This document shows positions 56,786 through 64,000 of a stretch of DNA of 64,000 nucleotides, one piece after another (positions within the stretch are counted from its first letter, which is position 1; each line of letters begins with the position of its first letter). The notes beneath the pieces were generated by a model. That model saw nothing but the letters and a program-made list of their open reading frames with translations. It did no database searches and had not been told where the DNA came from. Position numbers and translations under genes: made by a program. Source of the DNA: Planctomycetota bacterium (lineage in GTDB: Bacteria > Planctomycetota > UBA1135 > GCA-002686595); the NCBI GenBank assembly GCA_012959785.1, contig DUCM01000002.1, forward strand, positions 101,291 to 165,290. Reading direction: 5' to 3'.

Positions 56786-58185
56786 TTGGGCTGAAAGATG
56801 TGCAGCGCCATGCCCTCGACGGCCTCGGCGGCTTCCATGAATGCCTCGGGCAAGGTCGGGTGGGCGTGGATCGTGCGAGCGATGTCCTCGGCCGTAGCGC
56901 CCATCTCGATGGCCAGGGCAGCTTCGGCGATCAATTCGCACACCTCGGGCCCCACCATGTGAACACCGAGCAACTCGTCGGTCTCAGCATCGGCGAGAAC
57001 CTTCACAAAGCCCTCGGTCTCCATCAGGCTCATGGCTCGGCCCGAAGCGGCAAAGGGGAACTTGCCAACTTTGAAGGAACGACCGGCCTCGGTCAGTTCG
57101 GCCTCACTGGCCCCCACCGAGGCCATTTCCGGCGCGGTGAAGATCACAGCCGGCACGCAGCGCACATCGAAGCGCTCGTCCTTGCCCGCGATGGCCCCCG
57201 CTGCTACGACGCCCTCGCGGCTGCCCTTGTGGGCCAGCATCGGCTGCCCCGCAAGATCGCCAATGGCCCAAAAGCCCGCCACCGGAGTGCGCATCTGGTC
57301 ATCCACGGCGAGAAAACCGTGCTTGTCAGTCTGTAGTCCCACGGCATCGAGGCCGAGGCCCGCGCTGTAGGGCCGGCGGCCAACAGTGGAGAGGATCTGG
57401 TCGCACTCGATTTCCGATTCCCCCTTGGCGTTCTTGATGCGCACGAAGAGCTTGTCGCCCCGGCGCTCGTAGCCTTGGGCGAAAGTTTCGGTATTCAGCT
57501 TGATGCGGCGCTTCTTGAGCGAACGCTCGATGACCTTGACGCAATCGGCGTCCTGCCCGGGCAAGGCGCCCGGCGTGGCTTCAAGCACGGTCACCTGACT
57601 GCCGAGCTTGGCGTACATAAAACCCAACTCGAGACCGATGTAGCCGCCACCAATCACCACCAGGTGTTCAGGCACGCGGTCGGGTGAGAGGGCTCCGGTG
57701 GACGACCAAACATCTTTCTCATCAAAGGCAAACCCGGGAATCTCGATCGGTACGGAACCCGTGGCGATCACGACCTCATCGGCTGTGAGTTGCGTCTGGC
57801 CCTCGGAACCCGTCACTTGTACAGCGCCCGGCCCCAAGATTTTCGCAGCACCATGTACCACGCGACAGCCGTGTTTCTTCAGCAGCGTCCCGACGCCGCC
57901 GGTCAGACGCGCCACGATGCCCTGTTTCCATTCGACGAGTTGGCCCAAGTCTAGGCTCACACTCTCGGCTGTGACCCCCATGACCTTGCCGTGCTCGATG
58001 CGCTCGAGATGCGCTCCTGCGGCAATCAGGGCCTTGGAGGGGATACAACCCACATTGAGGCAAGTCCCGCCGAGCTGATCGCGCTCGACAATCGTCACAT
58101 CTTGGCCCAGTTGGGCCAAACGGATGGCGCACACATAGCCGGCGGGGCCGGCACCGATGACCACAACTTTGCGCTGGGTGCTCAT
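56782..58185 (-). CDS. lpdA: dihydrolipoamide dehydrogenase (E3)
   Basis: 467 residues, the standard length. An FAD fingerprint GAGPAGYVCA lies near residue 11. The redox disulfide is GGTCLNVGCIPSK (Cys42, Cys47). An NAD fingerprint VIGGGYIGLELG and the interface His-Glu HAHPTLPEA complete the picture. It reoxidises dihydrolipoyl groups on E2. It lies between E1-alpha (gap of 41 bases) and lipB (overlap). Confidence 0.96.
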   Translation of the reverse strand: MSTQRKVVVIGAGPAGYVCAIRLAQLGQDVTIVERDQLGGTCLNVGCIPSKALIAAGAHLERIEHGKVMGVTAESVSLDLGQLVEWKQGIVARLTGGVGTLLKKHGCRVVHGAAKILGPGAVQVTGSEGQTQLTADEVVIATGSVPIEIPGFAFDEKDVWSSTGALSPDRVPEHLVVIGGGYIGLELGFMYAKLGSQVTVLEATPGALPGQDADCVKVIERSLKKRRIKLNTETFAQGYERRGDKLFVRIKNAKGESEIECDQILSTVGRRPYSAGLGLDAVGLQTDKHGFLAVDDQMRTPVAGFWAIGDLAGQPMLAHKGSREGVVAAGAIAGKDERFDVRCVPAVIFTAPEMASVGASEAELTEAGRSFKVGKFPFAASGRAMSLMETEGFVKVLADAETDELLGVHMVGPEVCELIAEAALAIEMGATAEDIARTIHAHPTLPEAFMEAAEAVEGMALHIFQPK

Positions 58186-58226
58186 GAGAAACCTATCTGT
58201 TGGTGCAGGCCCAGGGCCTTTGGTTG

Positions 58227-59360
58227 TCAGAGCGGAAAGGCACCGTCGGAAGGACTGGCCTCGCCATACTTCTCTTGGGTGATAAGGAACTGGTTGTACT
58301 GTTGGCGAAGGTGTGGCGGCACATCCGCGTAGACATCCTCGACCAGGGTTCTCCAGGACATGCGGGGTGCGGCTTCCTGGGTACGAATGACCGTATCGAG
58401 TTCCATAAACAACTCGTCCCGCAGTTCATCCACGGCGCCCGCCGCCAGACTGCCGCGAGCTTCAAGAAAGCGCGTCATGCGCTCGATGGGATCCTTGTCA
58501 CGCCACTCGTCCACTTCGGCCTCGTCGCGATACTTGCTGGGGTCATCCGAACTAGAGTGGCCGCCCATCCGATAGGTGTTGAGCACCACGAGTTGGGGCC
58601 CCGCGCCTCGGCGCGCCGAATCTGTGGCCTCCTTGAGGGCCTGGTAGCAAGCGAGGGCGCAGTTGCCGTCGACCTCGCGCCCCTCAACGCCATAGGCTGT
58701 GCCCTTGGCAGAGTAGGAATTCGCAGCGGTCTGATTGCGGGAAGAGACCGAGATAGCCCAACCGTTGTGCACCAGCACGAACACGCAGGGCGCCTTCCAG
58801 ACGCCAGCAAAATTGAGGCCACTGTGAAAGCCGTTCGAACTCGAAGCACCATCACCAAAGAAAATCACATGGACTTCGTCCAAACCGCGCTGCCTGGCGG
58901 CGAAAGCCGCGCCCACACCGTGGGGAATCTGGGTGCCGATCACTGAGGACCAACTTGGATAGTGCGAGCCCTTGTGTTGGAAGTGATTGCACATTTGCCG
59001 CCCCTTGGCGGTGTCGTTGGCGTTGCAAAACATCTGGGCCACATATTCGTCCAGAGGCAGGCCGCGCATGATGGCCGCGCCGCCCTCGCGCAGTCCCGAC
59101 CACAGCCAATCCTGCGGCAGAAGTGCTACCGCCGAACCGATCATGGTGGCCTCCTGACCCATGGCCGAACCGACGAAGCCGATGCGCCCGGCGCGTTGCA
59201 ACTTGAGCATGCGGTCATCAATGCAGCGAACCCGCAGCATGCCGCGCAAGATATCCACGAGCTCTGCCTCGGAAAGCTGCGGCAGATCCCCCACGACGCT
59301 GCCGTCTGGCGCGAGGATCTGGAAGGGATCGTTCGTGGAAATATTCACGGCCAGAGTCAC
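58227..59360 (-). CDS. 2-oxoacid dehydrogenase E1 alpha subunit, first paralogue
   Basis: 377 residues. The TPP site is GDGASSSNGFHSGLNFAGVW with the closing VFVLVHNGWAISV. The HSSSDDPSKYRD loop is the phosphorylation-like loop region of E1-alpha. It pairs with an E1-beta subunit to decarboxylate a 2-oxoacid. A second E1-alpha gene (61641-62759) sits in the same operon, but only one E1-beta is present. Both end in FPL and share the core, but they differ around the active-site helix (GFVGSAMGQEA versus GFSIPNKGIEA). The start overlaps the E2 stop by four bases. Confidence 0.93.
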   Translation of the reverse strand: MTLAVNISTNDPFQILAPDGSVVGDLPQLSEAELVDILRGMLRVRCIDDRMLKLQRAGRIGFVGSAMGQEATMIGSAVALLPQDWLWSGLREGGAAIMRGLPLDEYVAQMFCNANDTAKGRQMCNHFQHKGSHYPSWSSVIGTQIPHGVGAAFAARQRGLDEVHVIFFGDGASSSNGFHSGLNFAGVWKAPCVFVLVHNGWAISVSSRNQTAANSYSAKGTAYGVEGREVDGNCALACYQALKEATDSARRGAGPQLVVLNTYRMGGHSSSDDPSKYRDEAEVDEWRDKDPIERMTRFLEARGSLAAGAVDELRDELFMELDTVIRTQEAAPRMSWRTLVEDVYADVPPHLRQQYNQFLITQEKYGEASPSDGAFPL

Positions 59361-60589
59361 AGCGACAGCAACCCCGGATCCTCGAGCAGAGTTCGGAAGT
59401 AGGCCAAGAAGCGCGCACCATCGGCGCCGTCGGCCAAACGGTGATCGACGCTAATCGAAAAATTCATGTACTGGCGCACCTCGATGCGATCCCCATCGGG
59501 GCCCGCGACTACGCCAGGCTTCTTCATCAGGCGGTGCACGCCCAGGATGGCGATGTCCGGGAAGTTGATGATCGGCGTGGCCATAATTCCGCCAATGTTG
59601 CCGGCGTTGGTGATCGAGAAAGTCGAACCGACCAGCTCGTCGGGCTTGACCTTGCCTGCACGGGTACGCTCAGCGAGCTCAGCGAGCTCTCGCGCCAAGG
59701 CCAGAACGCCCTTCTGCTCCACCGCCTTGATGACCGGCACGAGTAGGCCATTGGGGGTGTCCGTTGCGATACCGAGGTTGGAGTAATGGAAATTGACCAA
59801 CTCGTTGGTCTCCTCATCGAGGGTTCCGTTGAGCATGGGGAAACGAGCGAGGCACAGGGCCGTAGCCTTCATGATGAAGGGCATGTAGGTGACCTTGACC
59901 CCCTCGGCTGCTCCAAGCGCCTTGGCCCGACCGCGCAAGGCCACGAGATCGGTGACATCGACTTCCTCTATCACGGTGAAGTGCGGGGCGGTGAAGGCCG
60001 AGCGAACCATGGCTTCGGCGATCTTGCGGCGCACGCCACGGAACGGAGTGCGGGTTTCTCCCCCGCTACCCTGGATCGGCGCCGGAGTAGGTGCTGCGCT
60101 CGCCGGGGCAGCGCCCGAACTGTGGAAGGCCTCCACATCGGCCCGGCGCACAACGCCGTGGCGTCCGCTGCCCGCAACACGATCGAGGTCCACCCCCAGG
60201 TCGCGGGCCACTCGCCGGGCGCTGGGTACGGCCAACACCTTGCCCGTCGTGGTCTTGATCGCGGGCGGGGCAGCCGGCGGCGCGCTGGCCACGGCCGTTC
60301 CTCCGCTGGCGCTGGCGGCAGCGAGAGCGGGTTCGGCGACTGTTGCTCCACCTTCGGTTTCGAGGGTGAAGATGACCGAACCCACGGGCACTACATCACC
60401 AGCCTCGGCCAGGAGTGCGCTGATCTGTCCGTCCGCAGGCGAGGGAATCTCCACCGTGGCCTTATCGGTCATGACCTCCACCACTGCCTGGTGCTCCTTC
60501 ACGCGGTCGCCCGCGCTCACCAGCCATTGAACAATCTCGCCGTCAGCCACGCCTTCGCCCACATCGGGAAGTTTGAACTCGATAGTCAT
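59357..60589 (-). CDS. dihydrolipoyl acyltransferase (E2)
   Basis: 410 residues. One lipoyl domain has Lys43 in MTDKATVEIPSP. An Ala/Pro-rich linker and a peripheral-subunit-binding domain (AVPSARRVARDLGVDLDRVA) follow. The acyltransferase core ends in VDHRLADGADGARFL, with the catalytic His-Asp. It looks closer to branched-chain or acetoin-type E2 than to E. coli AceF, which has three lipoyl domains. It lies between E1-beta and the first E1-alpha. Confidence 0.94.
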   Translation of the reverse strand: MTIEFKLPDVGEGVADGEIVQWLVSAGDRVKEHQAVVEVMTDKATVEIPSPADGQISALLAEAGDVVPVGSVIFTLETEGGATVAEPALAAASASGGTAVASAPPAAPPAIKTTTGKVLAVPSARRVARDLGVDLDRVAGSGRHGVVRRADVEAFHSSGAAPASAAPTPAPIQGSGGETRTPFRGVRRKIAEAMVRSAFTAPHFTVIEEVDVTDLVALRGRAKALGAAEGVKVTYMPFIMKATALCLARFPMLNGTLDEETNELVNFHYSNLGIATDTPNGLLVPVIKAVEQKGVLALARELAELAERTRAGKVKPDELVGSTFSITNAGNIGGIMATPIINFPDIAILGVHRLMKKPGVVAGPDGDRIEVRQYMNFSISVDHRLADGADGARFLAYFRTLLEDPGLLSL

Positions 60590-60601
60590 GAGTGATTCCG
60601 G

Positions 60602-61576
60602 TTAGAAAGCGTGAGTGGTCTCGATGGCGTCGAGGACCCGCCGCTCGTCTGGCAGGTAGTGGTGTTCGAGGGTGTTGGGAAAGGGCGTGTCAAAGCCAGT
60701 CACGCGCTTGATCGGTGCCTCGATGTACTCGATCGCATTCTCCGCAATCAGGGCCGAAAGCTCCGCTCCGTAGCCGCAGAAGCGCGGCGCTTCATGCAAG
60801 ATGACGACGCGGCCGGTGCGCTTGGCGGCATCGAGTACGCCCTCTTCATCGAGGGGCAGCAGCGTCCGAAGATCCACAACGCAGACCTCGATGCCCTTCT
60901 CCGCAGCCTGGTCGGCGGCCTTGAGGGCCACGGGCACCATGGCGCCGTAACAAAAGACGGTCACATCTCCGCCCTCGCGCGCCGTGCGCAGCGTCGACAA
61001 GTCGACGCTGTAGGAACCCGAAGGCACCTCACCCTTCAAGCTACGGTAAAGCGCCTTGGGTTCGAGGAACAACACCGGGTCGGGGTCTGCGATGGAGGCC
61101 ATCAATAGGCCCTTGGCATCATGGGGGGTCGAGGGCACAACGACCTTGAGCCCGGGGGTGTGGCAGAAGTAGGCCTCGCCGGATTGACTGTGGTAGAGCC
61201 CGCCGCGAATGCCGCCGCCGTATGGCGTGCGGATGACCATGGGTGCCGTGTACTGCCCGCCCGAACGGTAGCGCAACTTGGCTGCTTCGCTGACGATCTG
61301 ATCGAAGGCAGGGAAGATGAAGTCCTGGAACTGGATCTCGGCAACGGGTTTCAGGCCGTTCATCGCCATGCCAATGGCGGCGCCGATGATGCCGTCCTCG
61401 GAAAGCGGCGTGTCAAAGCAGCGCGCCTCGCCAAATTCGCTGGTCAAGTTTTCGGTGGCCAGGAAAACTCCCCCCTTGGGGCCCACATCCTGGCCAAAGA
61501 CGAGGACGGACGGATCGTCCTGCAGCGCGTTGCGCAGTCCGTCATTGATGGCTTGAAGAAGAGTCAGGAGCGCCAT
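60602..61576 (-). CDS. 2-oxoacid dehydrogenase E1 beta subunit
   Basis: 324 residues from MALLTLLQAINDGLRNALQ (61576); the open frame upstream is not homologous. E1-beta marks: VLVFGQDVGPKGGVFLATE, CFDTPLSEDGIIGAAIGMAM (TPP Glu), FPAFDQIVSEAAKLRYRSGG, RTPYGGGIRGGLYHSQS and VVDLRTLLPLDEE. It is the only beta subunit in the operon, so it must serve both E1-alpha paralogues or one of them is redundant. Confidence 0.95.
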   Translation of the reverse strand: MALLTLLQAINDGLRNALQDDPSVLVFGQDVGPKGGVFLATENLTSEFGEARCFDTPLSEDGIIGAAIGMAMNGLKPVAEIQFQDFIFPAFDQIVSEAAKLRYRSGGQYTAPMVIRTPYGGGIRGGLYHSQSGEAYFCHTPGLKVVVPSTPHDAKGLLMASIADPDPVLFLEPKALYRSLKGEVPSGSYSVDLSTLRTAREGGDVTVFCYGAMVPVALKAADQAAEKGIEVCVVDLRTLLPLDEEGVLDAAKRTGRVVILHEAPRFCGYGAELSALIAENAIEYIEAPIKRVTGFDTPFPNTLEHHYLPDERRVLDAIETTHAF

Positions 61577-61640
61577 GGAACCTATTTGCTTGGGGGGTGG
61601 GGTAGGTCTCGTGTTCAGAGAAAGGAAACAGTCAATGGGG

Positions 61641-62759
61641 TCAGAGCGGGAACTCGCCGCCGCCGCCGGCCGCGCCGCCCTTGCGTGCGACGAGGTCGAA
61701 GGCAGCTTCGCCCTGAGTGCGGATGTGCTGGGGAATGTCCTCGTAGACATCACTGAATATCGTCTCGAGGCTCGGCGGGTCCGTGGCGGCGGCTTGTTTG
61801 GCCGCGGCGTCAACCCGCGCCTCGGCCTCGGCGGCGATCTGCGTCTTGCGCGCCTCGTCGAGGTGGCCTTCGCGGAACAAGACGCTCTCGTAGATCATGA
61901 TCGGATCGCGGCCCGCCCAGTACTCCATGAGTTCCTTGGGCACATAGCGCGAGGGGTCGTCCGAGGTCGAGTGCCCGCCCATGCGGAAAGTCACGCACTC
62001 GATAAGCGTCGGCCCTAAACCAGCGCGAGCCCGCGTGGCGGCCTGCTCGACGGCCTGGCGGACGGCGAAGACGTCGTTGCCATCCACGATCACACCGGGA
62101 ATGCCGTAGGCCTCGCCCTTGATGCCAAAACTCTCCGAAGCCGTCTGACTGGAGGTGGGGCAGGAAATGGCGTAGCCGTTGTTCTGGCACAAGAAGATCA
62201 CCGGAGCCTTCCAAACCCCGGCGAAGTTCAAGGCCGAGTGAAAGCCCGAACTGGAAGTGCCTCCATCGCCAAAGCTCGCCAGGCAAAGATGATCCTCACC
62301 ACGCATCTGGAAAGCACGGGCGGCACCAACCGCCTGAGGAATCTGAGTGCCGATGGGCGACGAAATCGAAACCAGACGGATCGGATCAACAAAGGAAAAG
62401 TGCACCGGCATCTGACGACCACGGGCGCTGTCCTGGGCGTTGCCGAACATGTTGTTCATCATCTCCACCGGCTCGACTCCGTGATAGAGAGGCATGCCAA
62501 AGTCACGGTAGCTGGGAAAGAACCAGTCGTCCGGGGAGAGGGCGCTGGCGCAACCCACCTGAGTCGCCTCGATGCCCTTGTTAGGGATCGAAAAGCCGAT
62601 CCGCCCCGAGCGCTGAAGTTTGATGCAGACATCATCGAAGGCCCGCGTCAACACCATGCTGGAGTAGATGCGCAAGAGCTCACCACTGGAGAGCCCGTGG
62701 TCGTACCCCGGCGTTGTGCCGTCGGGTTCGATGATGGAAACTGGTGTCCTGGATGCCAT
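61641..62759 (-). CDS. 2-oxoacid dehydrogenase E1 alpha subunit, second paralogue
   Basis: 372 residues. The TPP motif is SFGDGGTSSSGFHSALNFAGVW with CQNNGYAISC; GGHSTSDDPSRYV is the matching loop. IPNKGIEATQVG and FPSYRDFGMPLYHG look like branched-chain (BCKDH) E1-alpha. It is encoded next to E1-beta (gap 64) and 37 bases after lipA. The C-terminus has a Gly-rich spacer before EFPL. Having two alphas suggests two substrate ranges, for example branched-chain and pyruvate or acetoin (inference). Confidence 0.93.
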   Translation of the reverse strand: MASRTPVSIIEPDGTTPGYDHGLSSGELLRIYSSMVLTRAFDDVCIKLQRSGRIGFSIPNKGIEATQVGCASALSPDDWFFPSYRDFGMPLYHGVEPVEMMNNMFGNAQDSARGRQMPVHFSFVDPIRLVSISSPIGTQIPQAVGAARAFQMRGEDHLCLASFGDGGTSSSGFHSALNFAGVWKAPVIFLCQNNGYAISCPTSSQTASESFGIKGEAYGIPGVIVDGNDVFAVRQAVEQAATRARAGLGPTLIECVTFRMGGHSTSDDPSRYVPKELMEYWAGRDPIMIYESVLFREGHLDEARKTQIAAEAEARVDAAAKQAAATDPPSLETIFSDVYEDIPQHIRTQGEAAFDLVARKGGAAGGGGEFPL

Positions 62760-62796
62760 GCTAGTTGGGGAATCGCCCCGGAGTTCTTAACTAAGG

Positions 62797-63798
62797 TCAG
62801 CGGCTCTGGGGCGCGCTCGCGCCGGAGTTGGATTGATCTTGCGCGCGCCGGTCGCGTACCAGGCGTCCGGCAAAATACTCGCCAGCACGATAACTGGAAC
62901 GCACCAAAGGGCCCGAGGCTGCGTACAAGAAACCCATCTCGTCCGCAACAGACTTGAGCTCGGCAAAGCGTTCGGGAGTCACATACTCTTTCACCGGTGC
63001 GTAGCTCGCCCCGGGCCGCAGGTATTGACCCAGGGTCACAAAATCGACCTGGGCTTCGCGCAGTTGTTCAAGAGAATCTAGAACCTCATCCTGGGACTCG
63101 CCCAAGCCGAGCATCAGCGACGACTTGGTGAAGACTTCGGGGTCGCAACTCTTCGCTTCGCGCAGGGCCGCGAGCGAGGCCTCGAAGGAACAGCGCGGAT
63201 CGCGGATCTTGCGCTGCAAGGCGGCCACGACTTCGACATTGTGAGCCAAGACATCAGGGCGCGCCGCCATCAAGGTCTCCAAGCGCGCGCCAGTGTAGTC
63301 AGGGATCAGAGCCTCCACCACCACGTGGGGTGCATGCTCCCGCAGGGATCGAATGCAGTCCGCGAAATGCCTCGCGCCACCGTCGGCTAGATCGTCGCGA
63401 TCCACACTGGTGAGCACGATATAACTCGCCTCCAATGCGCCCACGGCACGACCCACATGGTCGGGTTCCTCGGGATCCGGCGGAGCTGCGTGCTCGACGG
63501 TCTTGACCGCGCAAAAGCGACAGCGCCGGGTGCACTCGTCGCCGAGCACCATCAAGGTCATGGTGGCGTGGTCGCCGCGCCAGCACTCGCCGATGTTCGG
63601 ACAGCGGGCTTCCTCGCAGACCGTGTGCAGGCCGAGGTCTTGGGTCATGCCCTTGAGCCGCGCGTAGCCCTTGCCACCGGGCAGCGAAACTTTCAGCCAG
63701 GACGGCTTGCGGCCGCCGTGGGGGGCAGTTGCCTGGTCGGCCAGAGTCCCACGGGACACGGGGCTACTCGGGCTGGTGGAGGGGGAGATTGGGCTCAT
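62797..63798 (-). CDS. lipA: lipoyl synthase LipA
   Basis: 333 residues, normal size. This radical SAM enzyme inserts two sulfurs into octanoyl-E2. The auxiliary cluster Cys are in CEEARCPNIGEC, the radical SAM cluster is CTRRCRFC, and the C-terminal Ser ligand is in VRSSYRAGEYF. An unusual Ser/Pro-rich extension of about 30 residues precedes the core (KPSWLKVSLPGGKGYARL), so the start may be further in. It is first gene of the operon ending at lipB. Confidence 0.96.
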   Translation of the reverse strand: MSPISPSTSPSSPVSRGTLADQATAPHGGRKPSWLKVSLPGGKGYARLKGMTQDLGLHTVCEEARCPNIGECWRGDHATMTLMVLGDECTRRCRFCAVKTVEHAAPPDPEEPDHVGRAVGALEASYIVLTSVDRDDLADGGARHFADCIRSLREHAPHVVVEALIPDYTGARLETLMAARPDVLAHNVEVVAALQRKIRDPRCSFEASLAALREAKSCDPEVFTKSSLMLGLGESQDEVLDSLEQLREAQVDFVTLGQYLRPGASYAPVKEYVTPERFAELKSVADEMGFLYAASGPLVRSSYRAGEYFAGRLVRDRRAQDQSNSGASAPQSR

Positions 63799-63900
63799 GG
63801 AGGGGGTTCTGGTGGCCTTTTTTGGGCATGGCCAGGAACGCGCAGGATACCAGAATAGCGTGCCCCCCGTCCCGACCGAGGGACTGCCGAAGAGCCCTCT

Positions 63901-64000
63901 TCAGGCTGCCCCCGAGAATCCCGCAGCCAGACCGAGCAAGGCCAGACAGAGGGCGCTCACAACCCGTTGGCGCCAGCGCTCTGGAGGCTCGGCCGGAGCC
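63901..64000 (-). CDS. C-terminal end of an unidentified membrane protein (partial)
   Basis: The minus strand reads through from the window edge for 32 codons to a TGA at 63903-63901. The last residues are WRQRVVSALCLALLGLAAGF plus SGAA, which look like a basic-flanked membrane helix. It is cut by the window edge, so no family can be named. It would lie upstream of lipA on the same strand. Confidence 0.35.
   Translation of the reverse strand, partial: APAEPPERWRQRVVSALCLALLGLAAGFSGAA

Noticed and set aside
59640..59700. AGCTCAGCGAGCTC repeats within the E2 gene
   Set aside because: Codes for a normal Leu-Ala-Glu-Leu helix in the E2 catalytic domain; no separate element.

Overview
The window is a dense, GC-rich bacterial chromosome segment with no rRNA, integrase, transposase, phage genes or CRISPR. 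The best guess for the host is a planctomycete-like bacterium (Planctomycetota). The evidence is family content: Yej-type peptide transporter genes, DUF1573, CRTAC1/ASPIC-UnbV and DUF3604 proteins, sialate O-acetylesterase, and a secreted protein with the Cys-rich 'CPCAN... FGDGLRCAGG' C-terminal module that I associate with marine planctomycetes. This assignment is inference; no marker gene in the window proves it.

Layout. 1-1701: a second, partial copy of mazG lies left of two unknown genes (secreted protein, then membrane protein) that are visibly A+T-richer. 1737-6466: mazG-queC, a secretin-N-domain-like exported protein, mrp (Fe-S carrier ATPase) and metF. 6507-18921: about 12 kb of mostly minus-strand catabolic genes. 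These are a CoA ligase, creatininase-family hydrolase, hot-dog thioesterase, kynureninase-like PLP enzyme, PaaA-like protein, [2Fe-2S] ferredoxin, acyl-CoA dehydrogenase, enoyl-CoA hydratase, RidA, SDR and, divergently, an OYE-type flavoenzyme with an Fe-S motif. Together they look like a route from tryptophan/kynurenine through anthranilate (2-aminobenzoyl-CoA). A pseudokinase-like protein, a sulfotransferase-like protein and hemolysin III sit within this block. 18960-33241: DUF2007 protein, Na+/solute symporter, methyltransferase, a broken VOC gene, a coiled-coil membrane protein, a sulfatase-fold lipoprotein, DUF3810, DUF1573, a response regulator, a hybrid histidine kinase with its candidate periplasmic binding protein, and homocysteine methyltransferase. 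33530-41558: a pbpC remnant, two secreted proteins, sialate O-acetylesterase, a 960-residue CRTAC1-redoxin gene interrupted by one in-frame TGA, and tRNA-Ile2. 41681-48316: a complete Yej-type peptide ABC transporter operon. 48313-55890: YyaL/DUF255, glutaredoxin, methyltransferase, DUF3604, HDOD-REC-GGDEF and a degenerate Hpt protein. 56090-63798: lipA, two E1-alpha genes, E1-beta, E2, E3 and lipB, a 2-oxoacid dehydrogenase operon that includes its own lipoate supply.

Many genes overlap by 4 bases (ATGA or GTGA), so translational coupling is common. That pattern was used to fix several GTG starts.

The most interesting signals are three. First, the in-frame TGA at 38989 in the CRTAC1-redoxin gene is followed at selenocysteine-insertion spacing by a hairpin, which makes it a selenoprotein candidate. 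Second, the anthranilate-type catabolic cluster has an unusual enzyme complement. Third, two unrelated transporters carry inserted domains resembling a barrel-sandwich (lipoyl-like) fold.
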